Both the position numbers and the translations under genes were made by a program. Positions 41,934-50,160 of a stretch of DNA of 64,000 nt are shown piece by piece; the stretch's first letter is position 1, and the number at the start of each line of letters is the position of its first letter. The notes below the pieces were generated by a model. That model made no database searches. It saw only the letters and a program-made list of their open reading frames with translations, and was not told where the DNA came from. Source of the DNA: JALZKA01 sp963725035 (GTDB lineage Bacteria > Actinomycetota > Thermoleophilia > Solirubrobacterales > 70-9); the NCBI GenBank assembly GCA_963725035.1, contig CAVRWX010000011.1:372001-436000 (forward strand). Direction: 5' to 3'.

Positions 41934-42866
41934 TTAGGTAAAACGACCCTGGTCGATCGCCCTTTGCATCAGTTCGCGATCGTATGCGGGTAGTTCGCCG
42001 GTCCGCTCGAACTCGTCCACATAGGCGCGCATCGCCGCCTTCGCGTCGTCGCTTCCGACCGTCGCGAGGAACTCGGCGCGCTCGAGCCGCATGCCGTCCC
42101 GCAGAGGCATCGAGCCTCCGAAGTAGATCGCGCGCTTCGTCGCGGCGACGGCCTCCTTCGAGCGCCCGGCAAGGCGCGCGGCCTCTGCCAGCGCTTCCTC
42201 GACGAGGTCGTCACCGGGGATGACCCGATCCACGAGCCCCATCTCAAGGGCCTCGTCAGGGCTCATCGGGCCGCCGTCAAGAGCAAGGCCGAGGGCACGG
42301 CTCGTTCCTAGCATCCGCACCAGGCGCTGGGTGCCACCACCACCGGGCGGGAAGCCGAGCAGGATCTCGGGCTGACCGATGCGGTGGTCTCCCTCAGCCA
42401 TCCAGCGAAAGTCGCAAGCAAGCGATAGCTCGCAGCCGCCCCCCTGCGCAGAGCCGTTGATCGCGACAAGGAAGACGGCGCCGCAGCTCTCCATCCGCAG
42501 CATGATCTCGTGGAAGCGCTCGATGGCGACGAGCCCGGCTAGCTGAGTCCGGCTGAGCGCGTTCGCGGCGCCGGGCACCTTGCGCATGGCCCCCGCCGCT
42601 CGCAGGGAGCCGCGCGCGATCCGGGGCGAGACGGACGGGCTCTCCTCGGCGCCGGCAAGGAGCTCGCCCACGTCGTAGTGGGCCAGAAAGCGTTCCGGGT
42701 GGTCGCCGGTCATGACGACCGCGCCGACCCCATCATCGGCCTCGGCCCGCGCCACGAGATCGTCGAGCGCGCCGACCAGGGGATCGTCGAACAGGGCGTG
42801 GGGCGGGTTCGAGAGCGTGGCGAGGAGGACCCGGTCCCGCTGCTCGATGCGAATCGTGCCGCTCAC
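41934..42866 (-). CDS. Enoyl-CoA hydratase/isomerase family protein
   Basis: 310 residues, longer than typical crotonases by an insertion (about 75-120: EESPSVSPRIARGSLRAAGAM) before the oxyanion-hole region. AQGGGCELSLACD and IGQPEILLGFPPGGGGTQRL keep both catalytic glutamates. Substrate unknown. Its start overlaps the stop of the Ser/Gly repeat gene by 4 nt, so the two are translationally coupled. Confidence 0.88.
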   Translation of the reverse strand: MSGTIRIEQRDRVLLATLSNPPHALFDDPLVGALDDLVARAEADDGVGAVVMTGDHPERFLAHYDVGELLAGAEESPSVSPRIARGSLRAAGAMRKVPGAANALSRTQLAGLVAIERFHEIMLRMESCGAVFLVAINGSAQGGGCELSLACDFRWMAEGDHRIGQPEILLGFPPGGGGTQRLVRMLGTSRALGLALDGGPMSPDEALEMGLVDRVIPGDDLVEEALAEAARLAGRSKEAVAATKRAIYFGGSMPLRDGMRLERAEFLATVGSDDAKAAMRAYVDEFERTGELPAYDRELMQRAIDQGRFT

Positions 42867-43186
42867 CGATTGCTCCGCCGCATTGCGATGCCTGCGAGGA
42901 TGCCAACCACGATCAGGACGCAGGCGGCGAGCGAGCCCGCGCGGGGGTCCTCCTCATCCATGACGGCTCCGCTCTTGCCCGCCGACATGACCGAGCCGAA
43001 AGACGCCGCCGACATCGCCGAGCCGAACGATGCGGCCGAAGCGACCGAGAACGCCGACGCCGCCGACCCCACGGAAGCGAGCGAAGCGACCGACCCCACG
43101 GAGCCAACCGAGAGGAACGAGCCCTTCGACGCGATCGAGAGGAACGAGTCCTCCGACCAGAGGCTGAGCGATGAGCCGTCGTCCAT
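42863..43186 (-). CDS. Ser/Gly/Ala repeat protein with C-terminal membrane helix
   Basis: 107 residues. After DDGSSLSLWSEDSF the chain is a tandem five- to six-residue repeat (SIASKGSF LSVGSVGS VASLASVGS AASAFSVAS AASFGSAMS), then a short charged link and one membrane helix LAACVLIVVGILAGIAM. The periodic small residues suggest a solenoid like a beta-helix. The DNA of the repeat is itself a minisatellite of GCCGACNCC-like units. Function unknown; coupled to the hydratase-like gene. Confidence 0.7.
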   Translation of the reverse strand: MDDGSSLSLWSEDSFLSIASKGSFLSVGSVGSVASLASVGSAASAFSVASAASFGSAMSAASFGSVMSAGKSGAVMDEEDPRAGSLAACVLIVVGILAGIAMRRSNR

Positions 43187-43207
43187 CGCTTCAGTTTCTC
43201 ATGGTCG

Positions 43208-43663
43208 CTACTTCTTGACCTTCAGCCCCTTCGCGCAGTGGACCTCGATCAAGGCTCCCGCGTCGGCCTCGTTCGTCGCACTGTTGTCGTCGACGCCCAC
43301 CCAGTAGATCCGGTCCTTGATCGTCGCGTTGCTCGGCCGGATCTGGGAGAGATAGCTCACCACGATTCCCTGGCCGGTCGCAGCGCCGCCGCCGATCGCG
43401 CTGCCCGCGTTGTTGGGGCATTGGGGGCCGACGACGGTGCCCGAGTTCTCCGGCGGATCGATCGGCTCGGAGAGGTAGAAAGTCTGAATCTTCGCCTCGC
43501 CCGAGCGGGTGACGGGGCCCGCCTTCGTGGCGGTCATCGGCTCGGCGAGAATCCTCGGGCCCGCCTCCCGCTCATCGCCATCGCCGGCGATCGCCATGCT
43601 GCCGAAGCCTGCCGCGGCAATCAGCGCCGCGATTCCACTGCCAACAATGATCCGTCTACTCAT
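43208..43663 (-). CDS. Secreted protein of unknown function
   Basis: 151 residues from ATG 43663. Signal peptide (IVVGSGIAALIAAAGFGSMAIA), then a region with paired cysteines (PQCPNN and VHCAKG) and Gly-rich SAIGGGAATGQGIV. Resembles a small beta-sandwich. It is separated from the Ser/Gly repeat gene by 21 nt and may share its promoter. No family recognised. Confidence 0.6.
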   Translation of the reverse strand: MSRRIIVGSGIAALIAAAGFGSMAIAGDGDEREAGPRILAEPMTATKAGPVTRSGEAKIQTFYLSEPIDPPENSGTVVGPQCPNNAGSAIGGGAATGQGIVVSYLSQIRPSNATIKDRIYWVGVDDNSATNEADAGALIEVHCAKGLKVKK

Positions 43664-43728
43664 CTCCGCCTCCAAGTCCCTGTTTTAATCTCACGCTTTT
43701 CGCGCTTCGGTCGTCTCAAGATACGAAG

Positions 43729-44211
43729 ATGCGTGAAATGTCGCGGCTTCCCTTCCAGGCGTTCCTCGACGAGCACCGCACGCCGGTGCTCGCGTACCTG
43801 AGGGCGATGGTGGGGCCGAGCGACGCAGACGACTGCTTTCAGGAGACATTCATGGCTGCTCTGAGGAGCTACGAAACACTCGACGGCGCCAATCCCCGCG
43901 CCTGGGTCATGACGATCGCGCGAAACAAGGCGATCGATCATCACCGCGCGACGGGGAGGCGACCGCTGCCGAAGGGCGACGACCTGCCTGATGTGGCGGC
44001 GCCCGCCAAGACTGAGTACGACCCAGAGCTGTGGGCGGCGGTGGCAGAGCTCCCCGACCGCCAGCGCGAGGCCGTCGGCCTTCGCTTCGCCGCCGACCTC
44101 CGCTACCGCGAGATCGCGGGAGCGATGGACACCACCGAGGAGGCGGCGCGGAGGAGCGTCCACGAAGGCCTCAAGAAGCTGCGCGAAACCGTCAAGAAGG
44201 AGGAGCGATGA
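43729..44211 (+). CDS. ECF-type RNA polymerase sigma factor
   Basis: 160 residues. Sigma region 2 is FLDEHRTPVLAYLRAMVG to DADDCFQETFMAALRSYE and ANPRAWVMTIARNKAIDHHR; sigma region 4 is LWAAVAELPDRQREAVGLRFAADLRYREIAGAM. Its TGA overlaps the alkyltransferase ATG (ATGA), so the pair is translationally coupled. No classical anti-sigma gene follows. Alternative start ATG 43738. Confidence 0.92.
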   Translation: MREMSRLPFQAFLDEHRTPVLAYLRAMVGPSDADDCFQETFMAALRSYETLDGANPRAWVMTIARNKAIDHHRATGRRPLPKGDDLPDVAAPAKTEYDPELWAAVAELPDRQREAVGLRFAADLRYREIAGAMDTTEEAARRSVHEGLKKLRETVKKEER

Positions 44212-44828
44212 ACAAGCTCGACGCGATCGAAGCCCAGCTCCGCGGCAAGGGTGACGCCGACGACAGCTCGCTCGAGCTCGCCAGGCGCTTTGCCGAGGCA
44301 GCGGCTGCAAGCGGCGACGCCGAGGTCGCCTTCGCGACGCTCGACACGCCGGTGGGGCGGACCTCGGTGGCAGCGACCCCGCGCGGAATCGTCTCGGTCG
44401 GACTTCCCAACCACCCGCTCGACGATTTCGTCGAGCGGCTCGTGGTGGAGATCTCACCTAGAGTCGTGGAGGCGCCCGGGAAGCTAGACCTCGCCCGGCG
44501 CGAGCTGACGGAGTTCTTCGAGGGCGACCGCCGCGATTTCGACCTCGATCTCGACTGGACTCTGGTCCCCGGCGGCTTCTACCGCAAGGTTCTGGACGCA
44601 ACGGCGAAGCTCGGGTACGGCGAGGTCATGACCTACGGCGAGATCGCGCGCAGCGCCGGCAACCCGCGTGCGCACCGCGCTGCCGGCACTGCCCTGGGCG
44701 CCAACCCGCTCCCGATCGTCGTCCCCTGCCACCGCATCGTCCGAGCGGGCAAGGACCCAGGCAACTACGGCGGCGGCCCCGAGCTGAAGCGCTGGCTCCT
44801 CGAGCTCGAGGGCTCCCTGCCAGCTTGA
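44208..44828 (+). CDS. Methylated-DNA-protein-cysteine methyltransferase with N-terminal extension
   Basis: 206 residues. The Ogt/AdaB domain begins at FATLDTPVGRTSVAAT and contains YGEVMTYGEIARSAGNPRAHRAAGTAL, active site PCHRI and the closing GNYGGGPELKRWLLELE. It removes O6-alkyl groups from guanine onto its own cysteine. About 40 residues before it (MNKLDAIEAQLRGKGDADD to AEAAAASGD) form a helical extension not needed for repair. Coupling to an ECF sigma suggests that the extension, or the alkylated protein, controls the sigma factor (inference). Confidence 0.92.
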   Translation: MNKLDAIEAQLRGKGDADDSSLELARRFAEAAAASGDAEVAFATLDTPVGRTSVAATPRGIVSVGLPNHPLDDFVERLVVEISPRVVEAPGKLDLARRELTEFFEGDRRDFDLDLDWTLVPGGFYRKVLDATAKLGYGEVMTYGEIARSAGNPRAHRAAGTALGANPLPIVVPCHRIVRAGKDPGNYGGGPELKRWLLELEGSLPA

Positions 44829-44874
44829 CAACCCTCAATCAACCTCAATGGGGTCTGACCCCGGGTCTGACCCC
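44829..44874. repeat. Tandem GGGGTCTGACCCC repeat with extended arm
   Basis: After ACAACCCTCAATCAACCTCAAT come two head-to-tail palindromes, GGGGTCTGACCCC (44850-44862) and GGGTCTGACCCC (44863-44874). The unit up to 44862 matches the reverse complement of 17380-17414. It follows the alkyltransferase stop and may also form a terminator hairpin. Confidence 0.8.
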
Positions 44875-44900
44875 ACTTGGCAGTTTCGTGCGTGTGAGTG

Positions 44901-44937
44901 CTTGACAACAACTTGACAGTCAAGTAGGCTGTCAAGC
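44901..44937 (+). promoter_or_regulatory. Leaderless promoter with overlapping CTTGACA operator
   Basis: TTGACA (44902-44907), a 17-nt spacer and TAGGCT (44925-44930) make a near-ideal promoter whose +1 falls on or beside the ATG at 44938. Overlapping it, CTTGACAG (44912-44919) and CTGTCAAG (44929-44936) form a perfect 8-bp inverted repeat, and CTTGACA occurs a third time at 44901. A protein bound there would block the promoter, consistent with autorepression by the HTH gene. Confidence 0.7.
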
Positions 44938-45423
44938 ATGATCGACGAAAGCCTTACCAAGCGCCAGCACGAGATCCTCGAACGTCTCGAGCAGGACATG
45001 CCTGTCAAGAAGATCGCGACGGACCTCGGGGTCTCGCGCAACGCCGTCTACCTCCAGATCGAGCGGTTGCGCGAGCGCGGCGTCCTGCCCCGCGACTACA
45101 CGCCTTCGGGCCAGCCGCCCCGAACGCCGCTCCCGGCGCTTATGCCGGGGCTCGAGCTCGGCGCGGCCGTCCCGGCGCCCGGCTTCGGCCCGGGCTCATT
45201 GACCGCAATGCGCTCCGAGCTCTCGGAGCTCCGTCGCGGCGCCGGCGAGAACCCGCCAGCGGGCGAGTACGCCAGGACGATCGAGGCGGCGGCCGCTCGC
45301 AACGACGCGGTCGCCCTCGCCTATGAGCTCGGCAGGCTCGATGCGACCGAGCCCGAAGAACTTGCGACAGGTCTCGTAGAGTCAGCGTTGGAGAGACTCG
45401 GACACCTGCCGACCTCCAACTGA
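44938..45423 (+). CDS. HTH DNA-binding protein, probably autoregulated
   Basis: 161 residues. N-terminal helix-turn-helix of the LuxR/sigma-4 type: LTKRQHEILERLEQDMPVKKIATDLGVSRNAVYLQIERLRERGVL. A Pro/Gly-rich linker follows, then a helical Ala/Glu/Leu-rich region (about 95-160). No sensory domain recognised. The promoter carries an inverted repeat against the start codon. Confidence 0.78.
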   Translation: MIDESLTKRQHEILERLEQDMPVKKIATDLGVSRNAVYLQIERLRERGVLPRDYTPSGQPPRTPLPALMPGLELGAAVPAPGFGPGSLTAMRSELSELRRGAGENPPAGEYARTIEAAAARNDAVALAYELGRLDATEPEELATGLVESALERLGHLPTSN

Positions 45424-45466
45424 TGGATAATCGAGCAGCCCTTACAAGACAAGGAGAATCTGGGGA

Positions 45467-46021
45467 ATGACAGTTGTCCTGATCGTGGTCGGCCTGGTCC
45501 TGGTACTAGGGCTGATCTACATCCTGATCCGGAACTCGATGATCGGTTCGCGGAACCGCGTCGACGAATCCTGGTCCGGCATCGACGTCCAGCTGAAGCG
45601 CCGACACGACCTGGTCCCGAACCTGGTCGAGACGGTGAAGGGATACGCGACACACGAGCGCGAGACCTTCGAGAAGGTCACTCAGGCGCGTGCCCAGGCC
45701 ATGCAGGCCTCCGGCCCGGCTGAGGCGAGCGCGGCTGAGGGTCTCCTCAACGCCGCCCTCACAGATCTGCGTGCGGTGGCTGAGCAGTACCCGGACCTCC
45801 GCGCGACCGAGAACTTCCAGCAGCTCTCTCGGAATCTCTCGGAGCTCGAGGACGAGATCCAGGCTTCGCGCCGGATCTACAACTCGAACGTGCAGGCCTA
45901 CAACACGAAGATCCAGATCTTCCCGAACTCGGTGGTCGCCTCCAGCGGCGGCTTCACGGCACGCGAGTTCTTCGAGATCACGGACGCTGCCGAGCGCGAG
46001 CCCGTCCAGGTCTCGTTCTAG
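45467..46021 (+). CDS. lemA: LemA family protein
   Basis: 184 residues. N-terminal membrane helix (VVLIVVGLVLVLGLIYILIRNSMI), then the cytosolic or outer coiled-coil domain with DESWSGIDVQLKRRHDLVPNLVETVKGYA, ATENFQQLSRNLSELEDEI and RRIYNSNVQAYNTKIQIFPNSVVA, all hallmark LemA segments. Function is poorly known; often next to a membrane metallopeptidase, which is absent here. Confidence 0.94.
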   Translation: MTVVLIVVGLVLVLGLIYILIRNSMIGSRNRVDESWSGIDVQLKRRHDLVPNLVETVKGYATHERETFEKVTQARAQAMQASGPAEASAAEGLLNAALTDLRAVAEQYPDLRATENFQQLSRNLSELEDEIQASRRIYNSNVQAYNTKIQIFPNSVVASSGGFTAREFFEITDAAEREPVQVSF

Positions 46022-46047
46022 GCGTCTGATTTCTGGGGGCCGGGCCG

Positions 46048-46638
46048 GTGGAGGAAACACCAGACTTCCTCGCCGGCCCGGGCCTTGCCCACGAGGCGTA
46101 CGAGTTCGCGCGTGAGGCGCATGAAGGCCAGGAGCGCAAGGGCGACGGCACGCCATACATCAGGCATCCAACTGAGCTCGCCCGGCTGCTTCACGAGGCG
46201 GGGCACGACGACGAGGAGATCCTGGCCGCAACGTTTCTCCACGACGTCGTCGAGGACACCGATACGACACTCGACGAGATCGAGGAGGCATTTGGCTCCG
46301 GCGTCCGAGAGCTCGTCGAATCGATGACCGAGGACAAGGACATCGAGCCATACGAGCGACGCAAGGAGCACCACCGCGACCAGGTCGAGGCCGGCGGGGA
46401 GCGCGCGGTCCTCATCTACGCCGCCGACAAGGTGGCGAACCTGCGCGACCTGCGAACGCTGTATGCGAGCGTCGGCGAGGCCGCGGCGGCCCACTTCAAA
46501 GCACCGCTCGACGTGAGGGTTCGCCTATGGGAGGGCGACGCCGAGATGATCGAGCGCGTCCACCCAGGCCTCGAGCTCGCGGCGCAGCTTCGCTCAGAGC
46601 TCGCTGCGTTCCGGGCCGAGCGGGAATCCACCGCGTGA
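46048..46638 (+). CDS. HD-domain hydrolase of the RelA/SpoT hydrolase fold (MESH1-like)
   Basis: 196 residues from GTG. HEAYEFAREAHEGQERKGDGTPYIRHP begins the domain; HD pair is in AATFLHDVVEDTDTTLDEIEEAFG, and YAADKVANLRDL carries the later Asp/Asn. This is the Mn-dependent ppGpp hydrolase fold without synthetase or TGS domains. Hydrolysis of (p)ppGpp or another nucleotide is likely but untested. It overlaps corA by 4 nt. Confidence 0.85.
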   Translation: MEETPDFLAGPGLAHEAYEFAREAHEGQERKGDGTPYIRHPTELARLLHEAGHDDEEILAATFLHDVVEDTDTTLDEIEEAFGSGVRELVESMTEDKDIEPYERRKEHHRDQVEAGGERAVLIYAADKVANLRDLRTLYASVGEAAAAHFKAPLDVRVRLWEGDAEMIERVHPGLELAAQLRSELAAFRAERESTA

Positions 46639-47608
46639 TCGTCGACTGCGCTCACTACGAGAACGGGGAGCGCCAGCACGACGGCCCGATCGAGATCGAC
46701 GAGGCCGCCAATCTCTGCGGTGGCGTCAGGCAACTTCGCCTGGGTCGGGCTGAAGGAGCCGAGCGCGGAGGAGCTCGAGCACGTCGGAAATGCGTTCGGT
46801 CTGCACGAGCTTGCGCTCGAGGACGTGGAGAACGCCCACCAGCGGCCAAAGCTCGAGGACTACGGCGATTCGCTTTTCATCGTCCTCCGGACCGCGCGCT
46901 ACGACGACGCGAAGGAGGAGGTCGAGTTCGGCGAGATCCATCTGTTCGTCGGCTCCGACTACGTGGTCGCGGTTCGCCACGGTGAGGCCTCCGAGCTGAC
47001 CGGCGGCCCGAAAGCGGCTCGAGGAGCATGAGGATCTTCTGGAAGCGGGGCCTGGCGCCGTCGTTTGGGCAATCGTCGACAAGGTCGTCGACGACTACGC
47101 GCCCGTCGTCGCCGGCATCGACAACGACATCGAGGAGGTCGAGCAGGAGATCTTCGGCCAGCGCTCCGATTCGACGCAGCGCATCTACTTCCTGAAGCGC
47201 GAGGTGATCGAGTTCCACCGCGCGGTGCGGCCGCTGCTCGCTCCGCTCGAGAGCCTCCAGTACGGCGGGCAGCCCGGGGTGACCGACGAGCTCAAGCGGT
47301 TCTTCCGCGACGTCCACGATCACGCGAGGCGCGTCGATGAGCAGGTCTCCTCCCAGCGAGAGCTCCTCACCTCGATCCTCGAGGCGAACCTCGCCCTCCT
47401 GGGCGTTCAGCAGAACACGGTCGTCCGCCAGATCTCCGCCTGGGCGGCCATCATCACCGTGCCGACTTTCATGGCATCGGTTTGGGGCATGAACTTCGAG
47501 CACATGCCCGAGCTCTCCAAGACGTGGGCGTATCCAGCGGCGCTTGTCCTGATGCTGGTTGCGGTCCTCGGCCTCTACCGCTTCTTCAAGCGGATCGACT
47601 GGCTCTAA
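46635..47608 (+). CDS. corA: CorA-family magnesium/cobalt transporter (two frame slips)
   Basis: About 323 residues. N-terminal soluble funnel: MIVDCAHYENGERQHDGPIEIDEA, then after a slip near 46710 ASGNFAWVGLKEPSAEELEHV and FGLHELALEDVENAHQRPKLEDYGD; after a second slip near 47005 RLEEHEDLLEAGPGAVVWAIVDKVVDDY. The C-terminal two helices hold the selectivity signature WGMNFEHMPEL and a basic end (FKRIDWL). All parts are conserved, so the slips are most likely sequence errors. Gates divalent metal uptake. Confidence 0.88.
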
Positions 47609-47619
47609 GCTCAGCCGTC

Positions 47620-48523
47620 ATGGGCACGCTCGCGCACGTCTCATCGGGCGTCTTCGAGCCGCTTCAGATTGCGGGCCTGACCGCGTTCGGCGCCGCCTAT
47701 GGGATCCGCGCGGCGAACCTCTCGCGAGCGGGGAGGCCGGTGCCGACGTGGCGGGTCATTTCCTACTTCTCCGGCATCGCACTGATCGCGATCGCGTTTG
47801 TCTCGCCGCTCGCACACCTGGGCGGGGAGCTCGTCTTCGCGCACATGATCCAGCACCTCCTGATCGCTGACATCGCGGCGCTCCTGATCGTGCTGGGGCT
47901 GACCCGCGCGGTGCTCCAGCCCGTGATGGCGATCAAAGCCTTCGATCGGCTGCAGTTCCTGACCCTGCCGATGATCGCGCTCCCGCTCTGGATCGCGAAC
48001 CTCTACGTCTGGCACATCCCGGCGCTCTATGACGCGACGGTTACGAACGAGTTCATCCACGCCCTCCAGCACGCATCCTTCATCACCTTCGGGATCCTGA
48101 TGTGGATGCCGATTGCGGGCCCGCTTGCCGGTGCCGTCGTGGTTCGGCGGCGGCGCACAGGTGGGCTACGTGGTCGTGGCGCGGCTGGCCAGCGCGGGCC
48201 TCGGCAACATCCTGATGTGGTCGGGCACGGCGCTCTACGTCGCCTATGCACCGGGCGAGGCGTATTGGAACATCTCGGCGACCGCGGACCAGGGCACCGC
48301 GGGCGTGATCATGATGGTCGAGGGAGGGCTCATCACCCTTGGCGTTCTCGCCTGGGCGCTTCTGCGGTGGGCATCGAGGGACGCCGAGAAGCAGCGTCTG
48401 CTGGAGCTCGCGGCCGAACGCGGCGTCCCGCTTACGCCCGAACGCGCCGACCGTGCCGTGGCCGCGGGGCACGGCGCTCGCCTCGAAGAGCGCATCTCCG
48501 GCGCAGGGGCCAAACACACTTGA
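47620..48523 (+). CDS. ctaG: CtaG-type cytochrome c oxidase assembly factor (frame slip near 48127)
   Basis: About 300 residues. Seven helices of the caa3-type CtaG family: RVISYFSGIALIAIAFVSPLAHLGGELVFAHMIQHLLIADIAALL with the family histidines, LWIANLYVWHIPALYDA, and after the slip PVPSWFGGGAQVGYVVVARLASAGLGNILMWSG. An extra T in CTTGCC near 48127 breaks the frame. The C-terminal 45 residues are a charged tail (DAEKQRLLELAAERGV). Family members help deliver copper to the oxidase, so an active oxidase probably exists elsewhere in the genome. A TAAGCT -10-like box precedes the ATG. Confidence 0.87.
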
Positions 48524-50013
48524 AGGGCAATCGCTTCCTCTACCTGACGGTCTTCACCGTCGGGATATCGACTCTTGGCGCCGAGATCGCGGCGGCGCGG
48601 CTGCTCGCGCCTTTCTTCGGCGCGTCCACGATCGTCTGGGCGAACACGATCGGGGTCGTCCTGGTCGCGCTCTCCTTGGGCTACTGGTACGGCGGCAAGC
48701 TCGGCGACCGCTACCCGGAGCTGACCAAGCTCTGCCAGGTCGTGATCGGCGGCGGCGTGCTCCTCACCCTCATCCCCTTCATCGCGCAGCCGTTCTTCGA
48801 GGTGGCGATCTCGGCGCTCGACGAGATCGAGGCGGGCGCGTTCGTCGGCTCGCTGTTTGCCGTCCTCTTCCTCGTGGCGATTCCACTTGCCGTCCTGGGC
48901 ACCGTTTCGCCCTGGGCGATCCGCCTGAGCGTCGAGGACGTCGAGCACGCGGGCGCGATCGCCGGGCGCCTCTATGCGATCTCGACTGTCGGCTCGCTCC
49001 TCGGCACTATGGTCTCGGCGCTCGTCCTGATCCCGTTCGTCGGAACGCAGCGCACTTTCATCATCTTCGGCGTGATGCTCGCGCTGGTCGGCGCTTTGGG
49101 CCTTCCCAGGCGATACCTCCTGGCGCCCGCGCTCGTCGCCGCGACGCTCGCCATCCCAGTAGGGGCGATCAAGTCCACCGAGGACGGCGAGGTCATCTAC
49201 GAGAAGGACTCCGAGCACCAGTACATCCGGGTCGTCGAGGAGCCCGACGGCGACCGCCTGCTCGAATTGAACGAAGGGCAGGCGGTCCATTCGCTCATGC
49301 GCGCGGACTCGACGCTGACCGACGACGTCTGGGACGGGTACCTGGTTCTCCCCTTCGCCGGGCTCGACGGCCCGCCCGAGCGCATCGCGATCCTGGGCAA
49401 CGCCGCCGGGACGACCGCTCGTAGCTACGGCGAGTACCTGCCGGAGACCGTCATCGACGGCGTCGAGATCGATCCCGAGCTCGAGGAGGTGGGGAACAAG
49501 TACTTCGACATGGACTCGAACGAGAACCTCACCGTCCACTCCGAGGACGCGCGCCCATGGCTCAGGCGCTCCGAGGGCGGCTATGACGCGATCTTCGTCG
49601 ACGCCTACCGCCAGCCCTACATCCCGTTCTACCTCGCGACGAAGGAATTCTTCGCGCTCGTCCGCGAGCGCCTTGCGCCCGGCGGCGTGGTCGTCGTGAA
49701 CGCCGGCCACCCGGAGGGAAACGACGACCTCGAGAAGGTCCTCGGCCGCACGATGTCCGAGGTCTTCCCGAACGTCATGCGCGACCCCATCGAGCCGACG
49801 AACACGCTCCTGGTCGGAAGCGAGGGCGAGCTGTCCGCCGACGCGATCCGCGAGGGCACGGAGAGCCTGCCGGTCGAGGTCGCGAACCTCGGCGCGATGG
49901 AGGCGTCCCGCTTCGGCGAGCTTCTCGCCGGTGGCGAGGTCTACTCGGACGACCGCGCTCCCGTCGAGTGGCTCATCGACCGCTCGATTCTGGGTTACGC
50001 GGGGGAGAATTGA
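48520..50013 (+). CDS. Membrane-fused spermidine-synthase-like protein
   Basis: About 497 residues, TTG start overlapping the ctaG stop by 4 nt. Residues 1-210 form about seven helices (FTVGISTLGAEIAAARLLAPFFG, LGYWYGGKLGDRYP), then a class I methyltransferase-fold domain: IAILGNAAGTTARSYGEYLP, VIDGVEIDPELEEVGNKYF, LTVHSEDARPWLRRSEGGYDAIFVDAYRQPYIPFYL. This is the fused MFS/spermidine synthase architecture seen in actinobacteria. Whether it makes a polyamine is unknown. Confidence 0.87.
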   Translation: MKGNRFLYLTVFTVGISTLGAEIAAARLLAPFFGASTIVWANTIGVVLVALSLGYWYGGKLGDRYPELTKLCQVVIGGGVLLTLIPFIAQPFFEVAISALDEIEAGAFVGSLFAVLFLVAIPLAVLGTVSPWAIRLSVEDVEHAGAIAGRLYAISTVGSLLGTMVSALVLIPFVGTQRTFIIFGVMLALVGALGLPRRYLLAPALVAATLAIPVGAIKSTEDGEVIYEKDSEHQYIRVVEEPDGDRLLELNEGQAVHSLMRADSTLTDDVWDGYLVLPFAGLDGPPERIAILGNAAGTTARSYGEYLPETVIDGVEIDPELEEVGNKYFDMDSNENLTVHSEDARPWLRRSEGGYDAIFVDAYRQPYIPFYLATKEFFALVRERLAPGGVVVVNAGHPEGNDDLEKVLGRTMSEVFPNVMRDPIEPTNTLLVGSEGELSADAIREGTESLPVEVANLGAMEASRFGELLAGGEVYSDDRAPVEWLIDRSILGYAGEN

Positions 50014-50147
50014 ACGCCGCGGATCGGCTCGCTCGCGTGGCTCTTCACCGGCCCGATCGGCCGCGTCGTCGCCTTCTTCGGCGACCTGGGTGCCGCGCTC
50101 GGCGGCTGGGCTCTTCGGCGGGTGGGCCTCAGGCGAGACCCTGAGTA
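50014..50147 (+). CDS. Small ORF without recognisable start
   Basis: In frame after the stop of the preceding gene the sequence reads TPRIGSLAWLFTGPIGRV, then VAFFGDLGAALGGWALRRV and GLRRDPE-stop. About 40 residues with one amphipathic or membrane helix, resembling short hydrophobic proteins found near oxidase or Clp genes in actinobacteria. No ATG, GTG or TTG precedes it, so either the start is lost to an indel or it is noncoding. Confidence 0.35.
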
Positions 50148-50160
50148 GGCTCAGCCGCCG

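Noticed and set aside
42863..43186. CRISPR-like or satellite noncoding array
   Set aside because: Units are short, lack spacers of constant length and code for a regular peptide with a membrane anchor.
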